Below are positions 45,401 to 64,000 of a DNA stretch of 64,000 nucleotides, one piece after another (position 1 is the stretch's first letter; each line of letters begins with the position of its first letter). The position numbers and the translations under genes were made by a program. The notes under the pieces are model-generated. The model was not told where the DNA came from and did no database searches. It was given only the letters and a program-made list of their open reading frames with translations. This stretch comes from Cristatella mucedo (Eukaryota; Bryozoa; Phylactolaemata; Cristatellidae). The stretch is taken from the NCBI GenBank assembly GCA_009760855.2, contig WPIO01000022.1, positions 1,479,001 through 1,543,000 of the forward strand. The letters run 5' to 3'.

Positions 45401-48400
45401 CTGAGACACGTATGGATTTTGTTAGGCTAGAATTCACAAACTAGCCACTTGCATTTTATTATCACAATCACTGTTACAGCAGTTACACTAAAAGTGAAGG
45501 GGCTGATAACCACCAAGGCTCTCCTGCTGCTAAAAAATAGATATGCAGCTGTTGATCAGCCAACCTTTACTTTTAGACATTTCTTGTGCTTTATACAAAG
45601 AGAAAGGGGGGCTGCCACGTGTCTAATTGGCCTGGTTCAGGAATACACACCTAGCAGAGATCTCTGAGCATTAAGTTGTCACACACTAGCTGTTCCACTA
45701 AACATCCTTAAGCCTGGCGGAGCAAAGTGTTTTCTGTCTATCGAGATGCTGTGCATTCGAAATCGTTACAAGGACAAAATCTGCAGTTCATTTCAGTGCA
45801 AGCCATCCAGACTGACTTGAAGACTAACTGCTCCAAATTACACACACACATACACACTATCCTAGGACTTGGTCTTTCACGGTACGATCAGAGTCAAGCA
45901 GGCCAATATCAGACAATGTTAAACAACAGCAGCAAAATATAACAGGTATTATAAAACCATCAACAAAACAATTGCACATAGTAAGAACTAAAACAAGACA
46001 ACATTTTGGGTGCTTAAATAATGCGTACCGAAGCCAAATTGATCAAATCACTTAAAAAAGAGTTTTGTAACTCTCTCTCTTTGTAGGTCTACATGCCTCT
46101 GCAATAAGAAGCTTGCTGGTGATGCAAAATCTGGGTGTCATGTTCCAAAGTGACCTTTGATTAGGCGACCACACCAGCTCCACGGTCAAAGTCTGCCTAC
46201 TTTCAGATTCACAACATCGCTAAAATTCAGGCTTGCTTCAACAGGGATACCGTATACAAATTTGTCCATGCATTTGTGACATCCCATCTCGACTTCGGCA
46301 ACTCACTGTTCGCTGGTCTGCCGGCCTGTGCAATCAGCGGCTTACAGCTATTGCAAAACTCTGAAGCTAGGCTTGTCTATCGCGAGCCTCGCAAGTGCCA
46401 CACCACACCACTTCTTGCCACATAAAGGGTTCCCATTCAAGCAGCGTATCGACTTCAAGGTTCTGTCACTCATTTTTAGGTACTTTCATTCTCTGGCTGC
46501 AGCCTATCCATCAGAACTACTCCCCCACCAAGTTTCACTCCCTGATGTCACGACATCCCTGGACTTGACGGCATTTCAAAAGAAGCTAAAACGCACTCGT
46601 TTATCACAGCAGTGATGGATCCTTGTGATTTGCCCTTTGTTTGCTTGTGCCTATTGACACTTTGCATGCTGCTACCTTACCATATTTGCATGTTGACACT
46701 GTGCATGTCACCTCTAACTATATCATGCTTAAATATAAAATTAAATAATTCAAGTGATTGGCGTCCTAAGAGAACTCAAATCTCTTTTCAGGCGCTTCAC
46801 ATATGCCAAAGGGCTCAAACCCACGACTTAGGCCAGACCTTGGTCAGGGCGAACACCTTAATCGCTGGGCCAAACCAGAACGGCTTGTTGACACTGTGCG
46901 TGCTACCACTAACCGCCGGATCATGCTTTTGTTCCAGCATATGTAAAGTTCATAGAACGAGATGAAGTTCTCTGAAGATGCTATACAAATGTATTATTAT
47001 TATAAATTGCATGTCATTGTAACTGATGAACGCGTATATAGCCCACTCCAGACTGATGCCACGACATCAACTGATTTAACAACATTAAAAAGAAGCTAAA
47101 AACCCACTTGTCCCCCACAGCATTTGCTGGGTCCCATTCATTCCACACAGCATTTGAGAATCGTACTTTTCGTGCCAACGCTTACTGTTGGTGTCCGTGC
47201 TATCACTAACCATATCGACGTGCTTCCCTTACAGCACATCTAAAGTGCCCAGACATATTTAGCTCTCTGAGGGTGCTATACAAAGTTATTATTATTACTA
47301 TTATCAAGTTGTTGCTGGCATTTTCTATAGCCCACTCATAGCCTAAGTAACTTGAGGTGCCAAGACAGCCAAACGACTTCATCTCAAGCAAGAAAGAGAA
47401 AGTGAGTTTTGCTGAGACAGGAAGACAATCAAGGAAGTAAGTAGCAAGTAGGTGTAGCAGCACAGGATGGGTAGAGAAGATGTGCTTGAGTCGTCAGCAG
47501 GAGTAAAGATACCTCTGCAAAAGTGGAAGTGAGTCATAGTCTAGGACTAGCAGAGCAAAAGCTTTTCACCTACAGCCGTTACGTGGAAATAATTGAGCAG
47601 CTAATCTACAGTCCTGAGAGTCCTCTGGCGTGAGGAGGCTAAAAAAGTGTGCAGCAATCCAGCTACGGACATTGCCGGTCCTAGTCAAAACCATTTCCCC
47701 TATCCAGTTAATCGAATTGAATCCGCCAAAGTTCCTTTAGCAAAGGAGACGAACGACTACATTTCTGGGATGAAGAAACCAATTAATCGCTCTCGAGGTT
47801 TAATGGCTTTTTCGGGTACTTCTGCCGGCGCAAAGTTACAGTAACCCAGTCTTGACGAGGGAACTTGTAAGATCTTTAACCATGCGCTGCCTGCCTAATC
47901 TCTCATGCGCGTCCAGCGACTATCTGTCGTCTCTGTCCACAGTGCAGGTTTTCTTGATCGACATTCATATTTCTCGGAGAGTCTCAAGACTCATTTATAC
48001 CGTAAACTCGAAATTTAAGAGTGCTCTCAACGTTTCAGCTCAGAATGATACAGTCCGTCCCGAATGATACAGTACAGTCCCGAATGATACAGTCCGTCGG
48101 GCGAGGCTGCGCTCTCAAAGGACACTGAAGAAGTCGGTGACGAAGGCAAACGACCAAGTAGTGGATGCTATTTCGAAGAACTCACTTGCAAGCACAGAGA
48201 ATGCAAAACCGTCACTCGAGGACTCAAATGGGCCACTCAAATGGAAGGGCGACAGGTACTTAACTCTCGCGAACGCGTCAGAAGACACCACTAGCGTGCG
48301 CGCAGAGACTGAAGTACGCTGCGTGCTGCCCGGGAGCACGCACGCACGCCGGAGACCAGCCCAATAACATACCTAGAATTAATATGGAATCGCTCGGATT

Positions 48401-48529
48401 GATTTGCTTCTTTAGTATTTCTCGCAGCTTCGAATAACGGCAAAACCAGTCGTAACTTTCTTCTTCTCCGTATCTTTCGTCCCAGTAATCGCGATCACGG
48501 TAGGCCAAGTTGTCAACGGGCAGCGCCAT
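39792..48529 (-). CDS. EEF1AKMT4: eEF1A lysine methyltransferase 4, complete, 3 exons
   Basis: S-adenosylmethionine-dependent seven-beta-strand methyltransferase; the human relative methylates Lys36 of translation factor eEF1A. Exons are 48529-48373, 42147-41864 and 40082-39792, joined by GT-AG introns (GTATGT...TTTAG and GTGAGT...TGTAG), giving 243 aa (human 255). Motif order matches the family: [11 protein letters not shown] and SYDWF near the N-terminus, SAM motif [13 protein letters not shown] at residues 50-60 (split by intron 1), [27 protein letters not shown] at about 110-124, then [15 protein letters not shown] and a C-terminal acidic [11 protein letters not shown]. Intron 1 (6.2 kb) contains the whole NUBPL gene. 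An AATAAA signal (39787-39782) begins only four bases after the stop codon, so the 3' UTR may be very short. Confidence 0.95.
40600..40740 (+). repeat. SINE-2 copy
   Basis: 'aaggtgctcacctcgaacca', 'aaggaagggaatgtatttga', B-box-like 'gggctcaagcacc', 'gaatagggattaagttctct', 'tacggtgtcacacatatgaa'. In EEF1AKMT4 intron 2. Confidence 0.7.
41454..41567 (+). repeat. 57-bp exact tandem duplication
   Basis: Two head-to-tail copies of a 57-bp unit starting 'tcatcggcctgttctggcaa' at 41454 and 41511, essentially identical, in EEF1AKMT4 intron 2. Confidence 0.95.
42348..42487. repeat. (CA)n microsatellite
   Basis: About 140 bp of interrupted CA repeat in EEF1AKMT4 intron 1, about 200 bp from exon 2; the interruptions are mostly 'ata'. 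Confidence 0.95.
43430..43545 (+). repeat. SINE-1 relic
   Basis: 'cagcccaggggtaaggtgct', 'catgaccccgatcgtaagtt', and a tail 'ctacataaaagagtcagtct' with a T-run. The head is degraded and the B box is barely recognisable. Confidence 0.4.
43780..44835 (-). CDS. NUBPL: mitochondrial Fe-S assembly P-loop ATPase NUBPL (IND1), complete, intronless
   Basis: Mrp/NBP35-family ATPase that delivers [4Fe-4S] clusters during assembly of respiratory complex I in mitochondria. A single open frame of 351 aa runs from the ATG at 44835 to a stop at 43780-43782 (human 319 aa). The N-terminus is basic and hydroxylated without acidic residues up to residue 33, as expected for a mitochondrial targeting peptide. 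It is followed by an unusual Ala/Gly-rich linker (about 45-80). The deviant Walker [12 protein letters not shown] is at 98-108, then [13 protein letters not shown] (127-139), [28 protein letters not shown] (215-224), and the cluster-binding CPSC at 278-281. It is wholly contained in EEF1AKMT4 intron 1 on the same strand. It is GC/CpG-rich, unlike the surrounding intron, which also explains the long open frames antisense to it. Confidence 0.95.
   Translation of the reverse strand: MALSSLGLLIRTARLQPATAVGRPPFTLSLFRAEQYAPQSTSCSSGGAAAAGAVESTARPGKSPAAGGTAAAATTAAAARGLPKKFPIAGVARTIVVASGKGGVGKSTTAVNLALSLKALARDKRVGLLDADVHGPSVPLMMGLAAGGDAGTAALEPAVTAQGLMVPLQNFGVKCMSMGFLVADKAPIVWRGLMVMSAIERLTRKVAWGPLDVLVVDMPPGTGDAHLSLTQTVPIDGAVIVTTPQDVALADARRGAELYRSVGVPVLGVVQNMSAYSCPSCGHTEHLFGSDGAKRLAAELGVDLLADIPLAVDVRKASDTGRPVVVTQPNGAAAQAYLEMAAKVLAKLFPA
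44910..46120. other. EEF1AKMT4 intron 1, upstream of NUBPL
   Basis: The NUBPL 5' side is 44836-44910; no promoter motif can be supported. Then comes CA/GC-alternating sequence at 45235-45310, resembling but not clearly homologous to the duplicated CA block in ALDH8A1. A SINE-1 tail fragment is at about 45505-45575 ('ccaaggctctcctgctgcta', 'gttgatcagccaacc'). Confidence 0.4.
46125..47005 (+). repeat. LINE-B RT end and 3' UTR
   Basis: Sense copy in EEF1AKMT4 intron 1. Frames with stops encode [19 protein letters not shown] and downstream RT C-terminal words, then the repeated 'ttgacactgtgcatgctg' UTR words and the terminal 'gaagttctctgaagatgcta' followed by 'caaatgtattattattat'. A SINE-2 copy interrupts it. 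Confidence 0.75.
46755..46880 (-). repeat. SINE-2 copy nested in LINE-B
   Basis: Antisense: 'attggcgtcctaagagaact', 'caggcgcttcacatatgcca', B-box complement 'gggctcaaacccacgac', head 'accttaatcgctgggccaaa'. LINE-B sequence lies on both sides. Confidence 0.7.
47240..47310 (+). repeat. LINE-B tail fragment
   Basis: 'agctctctgagggtgctata' followed by 'caaagttattattattacta'; the coding part is missing. Confidence 0.6.
47320..47560 (-). repeat. LINE-A 3' end, diverged
   Basis: Antisense: 'atagcccactcatagcctaa', 'gccaaacgacttcatctcaa', 'gcaagaaagagaaagtgagt', and at the far end 'tcatagtctaggactagcag' corresponding to the RT C-terminal side. Confidence 0.6.
48040..48105 (+). repeat. short tandem repeat 'cccgaatgatacagtccgt'
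   Basis: Three imperfect units of about 19-24 bp, in EEF1AKMT4 intron 1. Confidence 0.8.
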
Positions 48530-48657
48530 TGCTGCTCTCCATTTCCGCCTCCGCTAGCAGTGTCCCTCGTGACTGGTAAAAAACACGTGGGGCGTGGCCA
48601 GACACGGTTGCCCAACGCCCTTGCTGTCGGACCAATGAGACCGTTCCCCCACCCCTC

Positions 48658-48870
48658 AGACAACCAAGGAAACCAGAGGCCAACTCTTTGGGCTGGAGCT
48701 AGTTGTCTCTTGATATCTATACACTTGGTCGGCTCTCAAAAAAGCAGCCGACAGCTGGGGCCACTGGTTCGAGCAGTCGGCTGCTTTTTTGAGAGCCGAC
48801 CAAGTGTATAGATATCAAGAGACAACTAGCTCCAGTCCAAAGAGTTGGCCTCTGGTTTCCTTGGTTGTCT
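48658..48870. repeat. 95-bp-arm inverted repeat (hairpin)
   Basis: Arm 1 (48658-48752) and arm 2 (48776-48870) are reverse complements with one mismatch in 95 bp; the loop is 23 bases. C-rich (arm 1 side) and G-rich (arm 2 side) sequence continues the pairing outward by about ten bases with a one-base slip. The structure starts about 130 bp upstream of the EEF1AKMT4 start codon. It could be a foldback element or a hairpin-RNA locus. No protein is implied: open frames in both arms read the same peptide because of the symmetry. Confidence 0.95.
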
Positions 48871-48989
48871 GGGGGTGGGGGATGATTCCCTCTAGCCATC
48901 AGCTGCCAATGGTGGCTGCAATCTTTCACCACCAGGTGCCTATATTTACTTTATCTCCAAGTTTTCTATCTCATTTTGATTCTGTCTTC

Positions 48990-50140
48990 TAGAAGTCGCC
49001 CTTTACTTAAACAAGGCCTTTTCAAAATTCATTTCGATAACCCGAATGACTATCCTACGTGCAAAATTTTCCTCTTTGGCTGATTCACTTGTCTGATTTC
49101 TAATGTTCCTAGGCCAACTAACAGGACTGATCACACTATCTGTCGGATATTATCCCTTGATTATACATTGTAAACTGCTACTATAACTAATTTATGCACG
49201 CCTGATCCCCTCAATCCCTCTGCCGTGTGTATCCCCTGAGACATCAAAATATGGTTTGTGAATCGCGAGACAATGAGAACCTTAATACTTAAGTTTTGCA
49301 TAGAAATTTCTTATTTTCGTATTTCGTATTTCGTAGCTATTTCGTAGCCTATTCTTCTCCATCTTTCATCTGCTCTACCCCAATATGTGGAACGCTTGCA
49401 GCTGTTCTGGAAGATATCGCTCCACTCACCGAGCGCAGTGTACGCACTCGCCAAAAAAGTCTCTGACTTACAACAGATAATAATAAGAATAATGTGAATA
49501 ATGATTCTTTATTTAGTACCTTAAGAGAGCTAAATCTCCATATAGACGCTTTACAAATTGCTGCAATAGAATCAATATGCAAGGTTTAATGAAAAGCACG
49601 GTATCAAATTTAGACAGGCATGCAAAAGCGAATAATTTTTCTGGTTAGGGAATGATAATTAAGCAAGCAAAAAGACACGTCGGACTACCGAGTAGCAAGA
49701 CTTTGGTTAGTAATTTGCATGCACTGAATTACGCACGTCAAACCACGCAAAAAACACTGAGGCAATATGAAAGCTGAGATGAACAGATGAGTCTTTAGCT
49801 GGGTTTAAGTCATACAAGGTCATTACCGCATGTAGCGACCGATGCAAGTTTCAGACTTTCGCTGCATAAGAACTGAAGACCCGATCGCCAAAAAAAAGCC
49901 ACGGTGAGAGAGAGCATAAAGGAGGATCAATAAGGCTGGATAAGTCAAGGCCAGTGCGAGAGAAACAAACGATCTATAAGCCAGATGAAGGATCTTGAAA
50001 TCGATTCCGCACTTGGAAGTGAGCGCGTAAAGCTTTGACAGAAGCAATGCGATGTGAGAGCTAAGCATTGAGGCAGACCAGATGATCAGCAAAAACTGTA
50101 CGAGCTGCAGAAGGTTAAGGGCGCTGGCCGGGAGTGCTTA
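48990..50140. other. no gene recognised
   Basis: AT-rich sequence. A LINE-B/SINE-2 tail fragment (antisense) lies at about 49503-49565: 'ttctttatttagtaccttaa' then 'ctccatatagacgctttaca'. The region 49820-50110 may contain a further degraded LINE-B RT piece on the minus strand. Confidence 0.4.
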
Positions 50141-50144
50141 TGAT

Positions 50145-50949
50145 AATAATAATAATAATAATGCACTTGATAAAGTGCCCTCAGAGAACTCAATCTCTTT
50201 CTAGGCGCTTTATATTTGTTTCAAACGGTAACGAGATTAAATGGTGAGTAATATCAAGCTTGATAAACAACGTACATAACATGGTTAGGGGTGACATGCA
50301 CAGGGTCAGCATGCAAGTGTGGTTAGTGGCAGCATTGGCAGTGTCAGCACGCATAAGCACGTGAAGGACGAATCGCAGGGACCCACTAAATGCTGTCCTA
50401 TATAAGTGTTTTTAACTTCTTTTTAAATGTAGTCAAGTCAGGGGATGTTCTGACGCAGATCGGGAGGGAGTTCCAGGCTTTGGGAGCATACGAACTGAAT
50501 GCACGGTCTCCAAAGGATTTAAGGTTTATACGAGGTATTTTTAGACTGATGGATTCCGAAAAGCGGGTGGTACGATGCTTGGCCTGGTAGGGGTGGGGGT
50601 AGATCTGAGAGATAGGCTGGAGCCAAAGAATGAAGTGACCTAAAAGTGAGCGACAAAATTTGAAGTCGATGCGTTGCTTGACTGGTAGCCAGTTCAGGTC
50701 GGCGAGAAGTGGTGAGATGTGGCAACTGCGACGCTCACGACAGACAAGCCTAGCTGCAGAGTTTTGCAACAGCTGTAAGTGCCTGATTGCACATGCCGGT
50801 CGGCCAGCGAGCAGTGAGTTGCAGAAGTCAAGACGGGATGTCACAAATGCATGGACCAACTTAGACGTGGTATCCTTATCTAAACAAGCCCGAATTCTAG
50901 CAATTTTATGTATCCGAAAGTGATTAATGCTGAATGAAAGGAATTGCAA
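50145..50949 (-). mobile_element. LINE-B, best-preserved RT C-terminus and 3' UTR
   Basis: Antisense, 5'-truncated non-LTR retrotransposon. From its 3' end: (AAT)n at 50145-50162, 'gccctcagagaactcaatct', the repeated 'gacatgcacagggtcagcat' UTR words, then a 183-codon minus-strand open frame (50949-50398). This frame contains [45 protein letters not shown] and a terminal APKAWNSLPICVR, the usual order for reverse-transcriptase C-termini of the L2/CR1-like group. The first methionine in the frame is not a real start; the 5' part of the element is missing. Clade assignment is from motif resemblance. Confidence 0.8.
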
Positions 50950-51484
50950 ATGTTAAACTGGTTAAGAACACAAAGCTCAAAGTGGAAAAAGCCTCTAAAA
51001 ATCAGGACTGACTGCCCATTGACAGGCATATGAGGATTACTGTAGATCTTACTAATCTATCGCAACTAAAGCAAAGTCTAGATTTTTCCAAAAACACAGT
51101 GTAGCCACAGATGCATGATACACTAGAGGTAACGTTGACCATCAAACATCTTTGTAATCGTACCAAAGTCAGTGTAGTACCTTGCGACTCGATCGCTTTC
51201 TAACTTCTTTTTTTCAGCAAGATTGACGAAATAAGCGATCCAATTCGCAAGATGACATCCTTCCGGGAGGCTTCATCCGCCGTTTCTTGCTATTCCTTTG
51301 CTCCCACCTTCTACCTTCAACCTTCGTGCCCTCAAACTGCCTTCATTTGGAAGTTAGTATCCCAGTCTAACGACACTACTTGCCTTATAGACTTCATACC
51401 AACAACTCTCCTTCATTATTGATGAGATTTCCCCACGATGCCCTGAATACCTACAATAGTAGATCTGACTTAAGCCTCAGTTCG

Positions 51485-51650
51485 AGTTGGTTTGGTGCAG
51501 TGGTTAATGTGCTCGCCCTGATCAAGGTCTGGCTGAGGTCGCGGGCTCGAGCCGAGAGGCATATGTGAAGCGCCTGAATAGAGATTTAGTTCTCTTGGGG
51601 CGCTATACAAATGAACTCTCTCTCTCTCTCTATATATATATATATGTATA
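51485..51650 (+). repeat. SINE-2 copy ending in (CT)n(TA)n
   Basis: 'ggtttggtgcagtggttaat' (A-box-like), 'ccctgatcaaggtctggctg', B-box-like 'gggctcgagcc', 'catatgtgaagcgcctgaat', 'agagatttagttctcttggg', 'gcgctatacaaatgaac', then CT and TA microsatellite. This is the clearest full-length SINE-2. Confidence 0.85.
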
Positions 51651-51769
51651 GTTCTTTATCTTACAATCTTTGAAAAAGGCCATTATTAGGTCAGCTATTA
51701 AGAAGACGACGCTAGATCAGGTAAACATCAGCTCGCTCTTTCTCACTTTTGCTGTCCCTACTAAAGACA

Positions 51770-51955
51770 CTGGAAATAGCATGCAAGTATGGTAGGTGGC
51801 AGTAGGGACAGTGTTAGCACGCATAACCACATCGACGATTCACTGCGAGCCACTAAATGCTGTGATAATAGATGTGTTATTAGTTTCTTTTTAAATGTGG
51901 AACAGTCAGGAAATGTCGCTATGTAAGTCGAGAGTGAGTTCCGGGCAGACTAGCT
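51770..51955 (-). repeat. LINE-B 3' fragment
   Basis: Antisense: 'gcatgcaagtatggtaggtg', 'cagtgttagcacgcataacc', 'ttagtttctttttaaatgtg', 'gagagtgagttccgggc'. Confidence 0.65.
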
Positions 51956-52334
51956 GAACTTAAAAACTTCAAGCCGAGCTTCACAAGTTCGAGTCGGTGT
52001 GTAGAGCTAACCAATCTACCGAGTCAGAAATATTGCGAGTATACATCGACCTGCTCAGGAGTATCGAAGTAGGTGTAGTCTCTCTACTAGTCTTGTGGGA
52101 TCTCCCAGCTGCGGCTGATATCATCGAGCATCCAGTCCTTCCTGAGTGGCTGTAGTCTCGCCTAGGCGTCACAGGTGTGACTGAGAGGCGTGAGAAAGAA
52201 ATCTAAAGAGAACTTCCTCACACTCTTCGCTCTGTCCGACGGAATCTCCCCAGTGTAGTTGGGTGTTACTTAAGTGCGCACGTCGTGACTAAGAACAAGA
52301 ACGAAGTGCTTTTCTCTTAGGGCGTGAATACAAA

Positions 52335-52715
52335 TGTTTTGTACTCTTCTCGATTGCCTTCGTGACTCGGCTATGCTATGCTGCTCTCTCTCTCTCTCTC
52401 TCTCTCTCTTTGCTGCGTGAGATGGGAGTCTTTCGGCTACTGCATGAGCACTGAATGCTACTTAAGCTTTGAGTGCGCTATATAAAATAAATTTATAAAT
52501 AAAAACATAATTCATCGGTATAGCACCCTAAGAGAACTTAATCTCTATCCAGCGCTTTGTATATGCCGTAGGAGTCGAGCCAACGACCAAGGTCATAAAC
52601 TGTATTCACCTTAACTCAGTCATCAAATGCGACCACCTTAACCTCTGGGTCAAACCAGAATGATTCTCCCTCGTAACACTCACTTAGTCTTTTTGGCTTT
52701 GTGGCATTACAGAAG
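52335..52715 (+). repeat. LINE-A 3' end, interrupted by SINE-2
   Basis: Sense LINE-A words 'tgcgtgagatgggagtcttt' and 'gagtgcgctatataaaataa' end at about 52495, and resume at about 52665 with 'tctccctcgtaacactcact' and 'gctttgtggcattacagaag', the element's 3' end. A (CT)13 tract at 52382-52409 replaces the usual 'cccactttctct' segment. Confidence 0.75.
52505..52660 (-). repeat. SINE-2 copy nested in LINE-A
   Basis: Antisense: 'catcggtatagcaccctaag', 'agaacttaatctctatccag', 'cgctttgtatatgccgtagg', B-box complement 'agtcgagccaacgacc', head 'ccaccttaacctctgggtca'. It splits the LINE-A 3' UTR. Confidence 0.8.
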
Positions 52716-53393
52716 GAGTTACGGGCATACGCGTTATGACTAAGGACAATAGCGATATGATCTTGCATAAGCCCCACCAGCGAAACAGACTCCCTTCCTA
52801 TTTGCTTTAAGTGATTGCCTGCACATGATTTGGTTGAAGTTGCTGGCCAGGGGTCCTGCAGGCCAGCAATCCTCTACCAAATGCTTGCCCCACCCCACGC
52901 AGCCTTGCCTCCGTCCGAAGCTCCTCAGTCAGCAGCCGGGCGCATTGATCGACGCCCTCCCTACGACTGGAAATGTTTTTACACGGCGGCTTTCGTGCGC
53001 CGCATTTACGCCGGCTGCCAGACGGCAGCCAATGTTCGGATTCGCTATTCGGCGTGCGGCGTGCGTTGGGCCGGCTGAAGGGCTTGTAGCGTACCCATCC
53101 ACACCTGCTGCGTTCAGCGTCTCGAGAGCCGTAAAAGCCCCGCTCAGGCAGTAAGCTATGCGCGCCGCGCACGCACTCCAGACCGCGCAAATGAAACCCT
53201 ATCTACCTGGGAGTAAAGTTCAAATGCCGCTAATTAGCTCTAGGCGCTCCCGGAGTCGGCCGCCGCCGCTGCAAACGTTTCGCACAGACGACCGCGAGCC
53301 AGGCCGCCTCCACCGCCTCCGCCGCCGAAGCAGCAGCAGCAGGCGCCGTCGCTCTCGACGTGAAGCACAGGGAAGCCGCGCGCGCTCGCTGAA

Positions 53394-63631
<10,238 letters not shown>

Positions 63632-63757
63632 GTGAGTGCCACAGCGAGGCGAGGGGACCGAGCGAGCGTCCGACCGCTTGCGGCCGGACGGTGCCACTGC
63701 AGCGGAGCAGGAGCCAGCGAGGGCCTGCAAGTAGCCTAAAAGCGAGCAAGCAAGAGA

Positions 63758-63759
63758 GA

Positions 63760-63858
<99 letters not shown>

Positions 63859-63896
63859 ACATAGAGAGAGGGAGAGAGAGAGAGAGAGAGAGAGAG
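63758..63896. repeat. (GA)n microsatellite after exon 2
   Basis: About 139 bp of GA interrupted by 'tctacat' at 63856-63862, starting about 125 bp downstream of the exon 2 donor of the IGFBP-like gene. Confidence 0.97.
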
Positions 63897-64000
63897 CAAG
63901 GGGAGAAGGTGCAGAGCAGAGTCTGCCTGCAGCACGCTTTTATCTCGAAGGGCTCTAGCTGTAGCCGCTGAGGGTAGCTTCGCGATCGATAGCCGACGCT

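Overview
The window is nuclear DNA from an animal, almost certainly an invertebrate. All five recognised protein-coding loci are metazoan-type, four of them are split by GT-AG introns, and the space between and inside them is filled with non-LTR retrotransposon ends, tRNA-derived SINEs, a hAT relic and very long GA, CA/TG and AGC microsatellites. Nothing bacterial, viral or organellar is visible. The abundance of LINE/SINE tails ending in a 'gggcgctatacaaat' motif is compatible with a mollusc or other lophotrochozoan, but I cannot fix the phylum from sequence alone. Coordinates of exons below were derived by hand from reading frame, splice sites and protein similarity.

Layout. 0.75-2.0 kb: decayed hAT transposase (minus). 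2.8-16.3 kb: complete 10-exon ALDH8A1 (2-aminomuconate semialdehyde dehydrogenase) gene on the minus strand, predicted 486 aa, its introns carrying LINE ends, SINEs, perfect palindromes and a duplicated CA-rich block. 16.8-29.9 kb: gene desert of LINE-B, LINE-A, SINE-1 and SINE-2 copies. 30.3-32.6 kb: two-exon PLD6 (MitoPLD/zucchini, 257 aa, minus). 32.6-39.5 kb: GC-rich islands of unknown content and more SINEs. 39.56-39.67 kb: one well conserved exon of midasin (MDN1) on the plus strand, apparently alone. 39.8-48.5 kb: three-exon EEF1AKMT4 methyltransferase gene (243 aa, minus), whose first intron contains a complete, intronless NUBPL gene (43.8-44.8 kb) on the same strand. 48.66-48.87 kb: an almost perfect 95-bp-arm inverted repeat just upstream of EEF1AKMT4. 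49-53 kb: LINE/SINE debris including a SINE nested in a LINE. 53.4 kb to beyond the right edge: 5' part of a secreted IGFBP7/KAZALD1-like protein (signal peptide, IGFBP-N, Kazal in exon 1; start of an Ig domain in exon 2 at 63.5 kb), separated by a 9.6-kb repeat-laden intron.

Functionally the genes are unrelated housekeeping or signalling functions: tryptophan/kynurenine catabolism (ALDH8A1), mitochondrial outer-membrane piRNA processing (PLD6), mitochondrial complex I Fe-S assembly (NUBPL), eEF1A lysine methylation (EEF1AKMT4), ribosome biogenesis (MDN1 exon) and extracellular growth-factor binding (IGFBP-like). No operon-like or cluster logic is evident. The most notable structural features are the nested intronless NUBPL, the isolated MDN1 exon lying tail-to-tail with EEF1AKMT4, the 95-bp hairpin, and a LINE/SINE pair that share a 3' tail.
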